DNA from: Montifringilla adamsi
Lineage: Eukaryota > Chordata > Aves > Passeriformes > Passeridae
NCBI GenBank assembly: GCA_017590115.1
Contig: JAGGNK010009114.1
Location: 20,932,662 to 20,996,661, forward strand
DNA length: 64,000 bases
Reading direction: 5' to 3'
Part shown: positions 52,061-61,094 of the stretch, one piece after another
How the letters are laid out: every line of letters starts with the position of its first letter
Position numbering within the stretch: the first letter of the stretch is position 1
Notes under the pieces: model-generated
Told to the model about the DNA's origin: nothing
Databases searched by the model: none
What the model saw: only the letters and a program-made list of their open reading frames with translations
Made by a program: the position numbers and the translations under genes

Positions 52061-52087
52061 AGCAGCAGCAGCAGCAGCAGCAGCAGC
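52061..52087. repeat. (AGC)9 trinucleotide microsatellite
   Basis: Nine uninterrupted AGC (CAG) units. The overlapping plus-strand frame (52039-52257) reads it as poly-Gln but has no other coding-like feature, so this is most likely a non-coding microsatellite. Confidence 0.95.
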
Positions 52088-55000
52088 ACCTCTCTCTGCC
52101 TTATCTCTCACTGACCTCTGAAGCTCTAAAGATGAGTGTTGTGTCATTTAGTGCAGGAGATCTCTTATCTCTACAACCAGCACCTACTCAGAGAAAAGTC
52201 AGCTTATTGTTTGTATTCCACTGTGGAAAAGTTTGTGTAAAACAGAAAGGAAACTGATCGCTGCTGTGTCTGCTCTCGTTAGGCTACTGCTTGTTCCCTG
52301 TATTTAGTATAATTATTTTAGACAGAACATACTTGCATATGGCAAAATTCACAGCTTTTGTTCAGTTTTTATCAACTGAACTTAAAAAGATAATATTTTC
52401 TTTAAATATAGCTTAAAGTTATATTTACCAATGCAAAATATGTGCTCTTGTGCTGACCTTATCTACAGGCGAATGTCTGTGAGATATAAAGTCTTTGTGT
52501 TTGTTAAGTAAATTCCAAATTAGCTGAAAAGAATTTCCCCTATCAATTTGGGTGTACTCCTCTTGCCATATGGTCCATTAAGCATGAGTCCCTGGAGGTT
52601 TACTCTTTCAGAGTGTCTGTTTTATTGCACACAATTTCCCCACGAGTGGCTTTTGCTCTGAAGAAGACATCGTGTGTGCAAACAAGATGTTTGTATACTA
52701 CAGTGAGCCTTGAGCAAGGCAATGGCTTCACCTAATTACAAATGGGGGAAAATTGATCAGTTAAATCCTGAAGAGTAGTTTCTTAGATTTGTGTTGGGCT
52801 GCCAGATGTGATTTGGGGTCAGAGTAAAGCTGAAGGGTTTGGGATTAATCTTTGGGCTCTCTCTTTCTGTAATGGAGGCACCAACTTTGCAAACAAAACC
52901 CTGACTGTTCTCTAGTAAGAGAAAACTGTACCCTGCTTTGAAAACTGAGATCCATTATTTTCATATAACCATCATTTTTATGTAATCACCAGTTATTTGG
53001 CTAATTACATTGAACCAAACCAAAGGTAGTTTCTTGCAAAATGTTTCTCATTCGTCTATGTTGTAAACTACTGGTTACATTCAGGAATTTAAAGAGCAAG
53101 TTATCAGCTTCAGGTTCTTGGCTCTGGATTTTATTTCAAGGGTGTCCAAGTGCCTGATGGTAAAATGTGTCTTAGGAAAATCAAATTCCCTTTTTTTAAT
53201 CTTTACCAAGGACCCAGATTTTAGCAGTAAACACTATAAGTGCTTGTTTAGATAAGCACTTGTCAAATGCAGTTCATGACAGTTTGTCACTCCAAAAAAG
53301 GAGACTAGGTAAGGAGCAAATGTTTGCTGAATATAAAGAAGTTCAAATTTCTTCAATAGGAGGTGACTAGTTTCAAAATCAGGAGAAACAACAGATAAAA
53401 GTAACAATATCTGAGTATCCATGAGCCTGTGACCACAACTCATTGTCCCACAGAAGTCTGGATACACATTTTTAATATTTATAATTAGATGTGTGGTGCA
53501 AATTAAAGAAATAGAAAATATTGCTGCAAGATAGATCATGATCTGAGGGAAAATTTTAACAGAATTAACTTTTTTTCACAACTTAATGTGAAGTTTCCTA
53601 TTGCAAACACATGACACTTGTCTAGCAGTAGAGGAACAGTAGACCAAAATTAACATAATTTCTCATAATTTTCCTACTGGGTGTCTTGATGGATTTAATT
53701 TAATTTTGTAATATTACCAGTTTTTTTAATAAGTTTTATGGAACCGTATTAAATAATGCCTTTGGGAAAGTTAGAAGAGAAAATATTTTTTGTGAGAGAA
53801 AATGTGTTTGAAATATTCTCCAATAGAAATAAATTTTTTTCTTCCACTCTTTACACCTCTTTCCCTTGGCCTGACTACTGCTTTACACTTTATATGATTA
53901 AACAGAATGATCTCTTTTTTCTTTTTTATTTTTTTTCCTTTAATTCTTGAAAATGAGCATGTTTTGTGAAAAGAGAGCTGAGGAGCACCATGCAGAGAAA
54001 TCTACTCTGGAAATTCAACGAATTACATCTGAGTTTTTTCATTTCTCTGAACTGCGTTTGCATGCTTTAAATGATTTACTGTTCATTAGTTCAGGTTAGA
54101 AAAACTTTTACTCTGTTACTGTGAACTGCAGAATTCAATAAAAAAAAGGAAAATGTTTCACTTGCAGAGATGCTGAAAGGACAATTATGGTTCTTCTGAG
54201 TTTACATTGGGATATGGCAGCAAGCTGCTTTCTTTTAAATCCTTAGTAATTTAAGAGCATGAGTCTCAGAGAAACATAATGGACTTGCAGTCTGAAATCA
54301 CTCTAAATGGGAATTTCAAACATCCCACTGACTGTTTGTGTTAGGCAAAATTGTTCCAGTCTTTGTTGGACCAGACAGGGGGATAATAGGAAATAAGCCT
54401 GACTGCTACATTTCTGCTTGGCTTCTGCATCCTTTTCGTGGGGGCCAAAAGAGAATCTGAATTTCCTTCAGCTAATCCTGGAGTGATCCCTTTTAGACAA
54501 AAGGTTGACTCCAGCAGCTTTTATATATAAAATAAATAAAAGGAATTTATATATATTCTTTCTTGAGCTCCATTTAGCAAAGTAAATACCATCACTGCTC
54601 TGTGATAATGTGGGGATTTTTCAGCTAGGGTGGCAAAAAGGACAGAGAAACAGTGGGGGAGCACCACCACATCTCTGCTGCCGTAAGAGCTGGGGAGAGG
54701 CACCAGTTGATAAGATTTGGGAGCAAAGCAGTTCTCATGTGTCTGTTTTCTAAATGCCCAACAAGGAAACCCATTCCACTCTGATTATTAATCATGAGTG
54801 GGAGCTCTGCTTTTCCAATCTCAGCCAATTCCTCAGAGGGCAGAATCATTTTTTGGGCATCCTAATTTTTAATTAGGGCACTGGCTTCTGTTGTGTTTTC
54901 TTGTGACATAAGCACCTTGTTCCCTAAACCAGCAGTGCTTCCAGGCCGGCTCTCTGGCAGACAGAAGTGGGCTCAGGGTCTGCTCAGTGTCGCTGGAACT

Positions 55001-56204
55001 GCCTCTTGGCTCCCCCTCTTCTCCTGGGTATTTGTGCTGCTGTTTTTTATGCAGTATTTAAGGTGAGTGCTCGTGCTCCCAGGACAGCAGCTGCCAGCTT
55101 TATTAAGTAATTGGAGTGCAGGAGTCATGCTTACAGCTCAGCCTCTGCTGATGGGAATTCAGCAGGGAGAGCTGAACTTTATTCCAAAGTACAGCACAGC
55201 CCTTCTCCAGAGGGGCCAATGAATGTGAGAGAAATATATGAACAGGAAGGTCCCCCTGCAACAGCCATCACTTATTAATGGTTGGAAGATAAGAGCACTA
55301 CCTTATGAGTCTGCCTCAAGTTGCTAAATACAGATTTTGCAACTGCTTTGGTTATATCAGCTTCATTTTCTTACTTTATAATTTTCTGGATAATGTGAAG
55401 AAGAAAGTGGAGAGAATTTCTTTCATGCCAATCACAATTATTTCCTCCAACTATCTGGTATTTTTTTTCCTTCTCTCTTCCTTTTTCAGGATTTTTGTTT
55501 GGTTAGATTTTTTTTCATTTGTTTGGTTTTTTTTTTAATGCTGGTGATTTTGAAATTAAATTGGTATTTTACAGCAAAAGGTCATAGCACTTGTTTGGAA
55601 AATATTAAAATTGTTCTGCTTATTCTGGTGTTCCTCCATAGTTCACCCTTTTTCTTTCTCTTCACAAATATTTTACTCATGAAATCTAGTACAGATTTAT
55701 TGAAAATTTTATTGCCCTGAAATCGTGGCTTTTTTTTTTTTTTCTTTTAAAAACTTGCAGTTGGAAGCCAGCTTCTGTTGGGCTCTCTTTATTACTCAAA
55801 TATTTAATAGTCTGATCATCGGTGTATGTATTAGTGAGTAGCATCATTAAACCTCCTCTATGTCACTTTATCTCCAAATATACAATTTTTCATTATTCCT
55901 TGGCCACTTTCTGCACTGTGATTAATCCTTTGTGGTCATACATACACCTCATAGACATGAGAGAAATATACAGGGAAATGAAAATTCCTGGTACTGTAAC
56001 TGGAGTGAAACACCAGACAAAAGCATGCAAACAACACTAAATCAGAAATTTGCTCAAATAATTGCCTGTTCTCCACGTCCTGGATCATGCCAAAGTGCCT
56101 GGTGAAGGAGGACAGAGAACATCACAAAATTATCTTTCTTGACTCACCCTGCCTGTCTGACAAGCAGACTCTGTTATTTTCACAGCATAACAGCTGAGAA
56201 CCAC
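52088..56204. other. Unique non-coding stretch with one exon-like spot
   Basis: Mostly AT-rich; T-rich runs near 53915-53940, 55500-55540 and 55731-55744. The segment 54900-55110 is GC-richer and holds a candidate exon at 54933-55062. The 52550-52760 part has balanced composition and could be a conserved non-coding element, which cannot be tested here. Confidence 0.55.
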
Positions 56205-56382
56205 TCTGGTGCTGAGGCTGCGCAGTGCTCCACAGCACCCTCCATCCACTCCACGTCCTTTTTCCCCAGCCAAGTTCCAGAGAAGTTTGTCTGGTGCTGA
56301 GGCTGCTCAGTGCTCCACAGCACCCTCCATCCACTCCACATCCTTTTTCCCCAGCAAAGTTCCAGAGAAGTTTGTCTGGTGC
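56205..56382. repeat. 85-bp tandem duplication, 2.1 units
   Basis: The unit starts TCTGGTGCTGAGGCTG at 56205, recurs at 56290, and a third start (TCTGGTGC) appears at 56375 before the sequence diverges. The copies differ at only a few bases (GCGCAG/GCTCAG, CCACGTCC/CCACATCC, CCAGCCAAG/CCAGCAAAG). The unit is GC-rich compared with its surroundings. 85 is not a multiple of three, so the frames crossing it are not a protein repeat. Confidence 0.95.
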
Positions 56383-58419
56383 GTTGCCCTGGTGACGCTT
56401 CAGAGCTCAGCAAGGCAGAGCTGTCACAGTGAGGGATTGCACAAACTTTGCAAACTGATTAACGTGCTTGGAACACTGAAAATATTAAACTCTAGTCCTT
56501 AGTTAATCATAGAGCCAGGGGACAAAGGCAGGAACAAGACTGATGTGGTTCAAGCAGCCCCCACGGTGAGCGATGTGCTCAGAGTGGTCGGTGATCAAGG
56601 TCACCGCTCCCACCCACCCTTTATCCCCCAGCTATTTGGGATATCAGCTTTCTCCTGACACTAAGAGCTTTCACATTGTAATGTTAACATAAAAGCAAGC
56701 ACCTCTGCAAGACAGATTCTCTCCTGTTGCTCACCTGACTGTGAAAATCAGGTACTGACAATTGAAGTTTTCGAAGCAAAAGTGAATAATATACTTGTTA
56801 GTGTTTGCATGATACATTTTTCCCTCTGGGACCTCATGTTCAACTCATCCATTATTTAAAATTCCTGCAAAAAAATCAGTAGATCCTCCAAGTATAGAAT
56901 ACTGCCAGAGCATCTCTACATCTGCATAAGTAATTGCTGCTGATCATACCCTAAGCCTCGTGAAGTGGCTCTTTGCTCAGATGATTTCTAGTGGAGCTCA
57001 TGCCAGAAATATGCTACCTTGTAATCCCACCAGTATTCTGGAATATCAACAAATATTGCAAAGTTATGAAACAGTGGTAAAAATACTAACTCTACCTCAG
57101 GCTGGTGTGATTTAGGAGTGGGACTCACACAGTTTTTAAGATGTGCCTTCACCTTTCTCCATCTCTGAGCATCCAGGCTGACAGGAGTTACACAGGTAAA
57201 TTGGCTAAATATCTTGGGAATACTCACCTGAGTAAGAATTATCTTGCAGGTAGAAAATCAGTATAGGTTCATATTAACCTTTGTGTATTAAAAGTTCTTT
57301 TCCTATTCTGATGAAGACTAAATGATCTCAGCTAAACTACCTCAGTTCAAGAAACTGTTTATGACAGTTCTTCACCATTTAACCAAGATATCAAATTACT
57401 TCTTTTTTTAGTTAGAAAAAAAAGAAGCAACATTGCAACCAACCTGTTATTTTGTTTGATTCTCTGTGATTTCCTGCCATAATATTGTATTTGGGCTACA
57501 TTATTTCCTAGATGTTTCACCTCTTTGCATTTTTTACAGTTACTTTAATTGTCCTTTTTTTGTGTAAAGGAGTGCTTGTACTATAGATTGATATCCATCA
57601 GGACTTGCAATTTACAACAAAAGGATAGAGCAATAACAACACAAACATGTGGCAACCAGATGCCAGCCAAGCATGAGGGCAGGAAAAGGTGATATGGGGC
57701 AGCTCGCTGCAGCTCAGCAAGGAACAGGAGAAGACAAACAGGGAGATTTTCGAGATGCTTCTGAACTCTTAGAAAGTTTGTATGAGCCCTGTGTTATCTC
57801 AGCTATGTACATCCTACAGTCTCCGAAGTCTGTCTGAAGTTTTTGATAAGAGTAAGGCAGGAGATTGTAATTGAATACATCTATTTTTCCTACACTGAGA
57901 TTCTATCCCTGTGTTACTCTCCTTTGCACCAAACAAATAAGACAATATTTCCCAAAGTCTGAGAAGAGTCTGAACTATGAAGTGAGGAGAAGACGCAAAG
58001 GATTCAGAAGTATTCAGATATGATGAAGTGTGAGGTTTATGTAGAAAATGAGGGCAAAAGAGGATAATAAAATGAAAAGGGTCTTGAAATGTTCTAGTTT
58101 TACAGTCAGGAAAGATGATACACCATCATTAAGATATAGTGCTTGGAACTTGTAATGGTTATCTAGAAACAGAAGGAATAAAATCCTAATTATGTTGGTG
58201 TTGATGAATATTTTCCTCTATAGCTTGGTGCAAAGAATATCAGAGGGTTTTATGTCATTTTTGTATATAAAATATCATTTTAATAAATAAATGGAATAAA
58301 ATTTTAGGTTCTCCATTTACAATTTAAGATTAGAAAGTGTCAAAATATCAGATTAATAATTCATTGTTATAGAAACATCCTGTTCTACCTCCAGCAGCTG
58401 AGGCTGGGTTTGGAAGGGT
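56383..58419. other. Unique non-coding stretch
   Basis: No exon or transposon recognised. A donor-like CAG|GTGAGT on the minus strand sits near 57229 but has no convincing acceptor. Confidence 0.6.
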
Positions 58420-58542
58420 GCAAGAAGTTTTCTCATGAGGGGAAGCAGAAGTGCAGGCACTGCTCCTCCTTTTCTCTGGTGACCAGGGACAGGATCTAAA
58501 GGAAGGGTATGAAGCTGGACTTAGTTCAGTAAGATGGAAGGT
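58420..58542 (+). mobile_element. CR1 LINE fragment (late ORF2 region)
   Basis: TTTTCTCATGAGGGGAAGCA, GTGCAGGCACTG, TTTTCTCTGGTGACCAGGGA and CAGGATCTAAAGG follow the part of CR1 that encodes the end of the ORF2 protein, upstream of the 3' end. The frame is not intact and the fragment is cut at both ends. Its 3' limit is uncertain. Confidence 0.75.
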
Positions 58543-59056
58543 TTGAATTCAAATGTGTGCTGTTCTGCCCCAGAGTTCCTGAGCAGTCACTTAAAATCAT
58601 GTCTCTGTAGGTATTTCCAATATGTACACCTTGCAGTCTTCCAAATACACTTGTATTTCTCATTCTGCTGCTGATCAATATGTATAGTTACACATGTAAG
58701 TGTCAGCCACTTATAATTTATGCTTTAAAAATTATTCACTATAATTTACTTAATGGAGCTGTATGTGGAGTCAGCACTTCAAACCTCTGTTTAATCTGAA
58801 ACCTCCATTGTTAGTCCAAGCTCATATATACATATTTTACTGCCAATGAAAAATATATTTGGAGCTGGATATTCCAGTGATGTTAAGCCCTGCTGATTTA
58901 ATGTCAGCTGAGCGTCTAACTTGTGCTTCATATTTATCATTACTAAGCCTTTTGGAATCAAAGACAGTTCTGTGGGTGCAGTTCTAAATGCATTTTTAAT
59001 AGGTGATTTAGAACCAACTGTTTAAAATGCAGTTGTTTTGCATTTCCCTTTGCATT
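58543..59056. other. Unique non-coding stretch
   Basis: AT-rich, ending in a short repeat of GCATTTCCCTT just before the hairpin. Nothing else recognised. Confidence 0.6.
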
Positions 59057-59117
59057 TCCCTTCCAACCCAGCTTATTCTGAATGACAGAACCACAGAATA
59101 AGCTGGGTTGGAAGGGA
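59057..59117. repeat. 24-bp perfect inverted repeat at the CR1 3' end
   Basis: Arm 59057-59080 (TCCCTTCCAACCCAGC...) is the exact reverse complement of arm 59094-59117 (...GCTGGGTTGGAAGGGA), with a 13-base spacer. The right arm is the CR1 3' end itself; the left arm is an inverted copy just beyond the terminus. Confidence 0.95.
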
Positions 59118-59295
59118 CCCACAAGGATCACGGAGTCCAACTCCCAGCCCTGCACAGGACACTCCAAGAGTCACGGCATGAGCCAGTGGTTCGCCCATCC
59201 CATGATGTGTTTATCCAGCTGTGTGCTGGACATTTTGACCAGAAGGGCACTATGAGAGACAGTATTGAAAGATTTACTGAAATGTAAAAAGCTGC
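59081..59295 (-). mobile_element. CR1 LINE: reverse-transcriptase segment joined to the 3' end
   Basis: On the minus strand the segment from about 59290 to 59170 translates in one frame to FSKSFNTVSHS, then SSTQLDKHIMGWANHWL. From memory this corresponds to the conserved CR1 reverse-transcriptase stretch FSKAFDTVSHS...QLDKH..WVNNWL. A stop follows, and the sequence passes at once into the CR1 3' end (GGACTCCGTGATCC, GGGTCCCTTCCAACCCAG, TTCTGTGGTTCTG). In an intact CR1 the rest of the reverse transcriptase would lie between them, so the element is internally deleted as well as 5'-truncated. It is inactive. Confidence 0.85.
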
Positions 59296-60938
59296 CTCAA
59301 GTTTTGGCGCAGTGTCCCACCACTCATCGCTGGTCAGCCTGGTTTTGTCCCTTTCTCCCTTCCAAGCTCGTGTAAAGCTCTGTGACAAGTAGCATCTGTT
59401 GGTCTAGTTAAAGTTTTCAAGACAAAGTAAATTTAAATTCTCTCTAAAGCAGATAAAAATGGGTTTGTAATTTCCCTGTGGTGGCATTCAGGGAGGTTAT
59501 CCCATTTTTTGTGCTAACTCATCACAAGTTGGACAGCATTGCTAAGCCATGTGTGACTCAGGGCACAGACACAGGACGTGGCCAGGGTCAGCACAAAGAT
59601 GACAGCAAGCCTAAAAATTGTCTCCAGAGCATAGAGCAGTGACATTAATTAAATAAATGAAAAGTACTGGGGGTATTCAGTATTTGCTTTAAGAGTGAGG
59701 TCTTCATATAAACTGAGAAAACTCTTTAAATTAGGGTGCTTGGCTAAAGTAATTAGGTTTTGAGATAATGATACCTTGATCAGAAACTGCTGGTAATACC
59801 ACTAAATGCAAAGGTGCTGTTCTGCTGCAGAAAGTATTGTTTTAAAACAACAAAGAATAGGTATGCTTACTACTTTGTATGATGAATTTATTTTTGTTTT
59901 TAATTTGAATTACGTGACACCCATTGGAGTGGATGAACACTATTTGTGACTTTTTATGCATTTTTTTACACATATGGGATATCAGTTTTCAGTTTTTAAT
60001 TGTCTAAGTCTGGTTTAACTTCAGGGGAGTTCCTCCAGATGTGCTCCTTACTTATACATAAAGTTTGTGGCATTTGCCTATGTAAAATTGCAAGTCTTTC
60101 ACAATTAACTCCTCCTGCTAATTGATGTGGCCAATCAGCAAACTGCAAGCAGCTGGAATGTAATTTTGAGGGCTGCATTATCAAATTATCAACACATTAA
60201 AGTCATTATCAGTTAATTTTAAAGTAATCTGCCAAAAAGACTTGCAGTTACCTCGGAGGAATGAAGAAGCATATTAAAACTGGCAAGGAAACCCATCAAC
60301 AAAGCTGGAGATAATCAATCTTGAAGGAGTTTAACAAATGGCTACACCATGAAATGGATGCTGTCACGAGCTGTAAACTTCTTGGTGATGACTGTAGAAG
60401 GATAAGAAAAAGAAAATTTAAATCACAGTTATGATCTAAGAATATAAGAAAGAATCAGGTGACAAATAGCTTTCATACATTTTGTGTTGCTTAGTACTTT
60501 TAGAGAATAACTCAGTGGAAAAACATTATTCAGAAATATAAAATATGCTGATCAATCTCTAAGAGGATTTTAGGGAGGAAAGAAATATCTTCAGCTCTCT
60601 CAAGATAACTGTATTTTCAAATCCAAATTATTAGATTTTCAGCATTTTTCATATATTGTAGTTTTCATCTTTGTAAATTTTTTGGGTGCTCCAAAACCAG
60701 AGCACCGAACAGAGAAATGTAGTTTGATATTAAACTCCATAAAAACAAAAGCAGCCAAAAAAAAATTTCAGGTCACTTCAAAGAAACATTGTTCAATGAA
60801 ACAAGAAAGATGAGGCCAAGCCAACCTGAAAGTGGCATGCTGCAATGCTGGGTTCCTGATGCTGGTAGCAGGGAGCACTTCAGGGTTAAAAAATGAAACT
60901 GGCCAAGCTGGTGATGTAGAAAATGTATTTTCAATTGA
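59296..60938. other. Unique non-coding stretch
   Basis: No gene or further repeat recognised. The 59296-59400 part may be more CR1 but is too diverged to call. Confidence 0.55.
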
Positions 60939-61018
60939 AAACAACAACAAAAAAACAAACCCCCCCCCAAAAAACAAACAAACAAACAAACAAAAAAAAA
61001 AAAAAAAAAACCAAAACC
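60939..61018. repeat. A/C-rich low-complexity tract
   Basis: Contains (AAC)n, a run of C, (CAAA)n and a run of about 20 A in sequence. Minus-strand frames here translate to poly-Phe and are artefacts of composition. Confidence 0.9.
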
Positions 61019-61056
61019 CAACCAGCAACCAAAGAACAAAACCAGTAAGTTTTGTT

Positions 61057-61094
61057 ACAGCATTTCTCACAGCAGGATTGTGAGAAAATGCTGT
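61057..61094. repeat. Hairpin with 15-bp stem and 7-base loop
   Basis: ACAGCATTTCTCACA (61057-61071) pairs with TGTGAGAAAATGCTGT (61079-61094), leaving one bulged A, around the loop GCAGGAT. The stem is shorter than that of a typical microRNA precursor. Confidence 0.85.

Noticed and set aside
52039..52257. Poly-Gln ORF over the AGC repeat
   Set aside because: Only the microsatellite looks protein-like; the rest has no coding features.
56122..56502. Repetitive ORFs across the 85-bp duplication
   Set aside because: 85 is not divisible by three, so successive units are read in different frames; not a protein repeat.
59128..59388. 86-codon minus-strand ORF
   Set aside because: Out of frame with the CR1 reverse-transcriptase remnant it overlaps; a shadow.
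60768..61083. Poly-Phe and poly-Lys/Asn ORFs
   Set aside because: Direct translations of the A/C-rich low-complexity tract.
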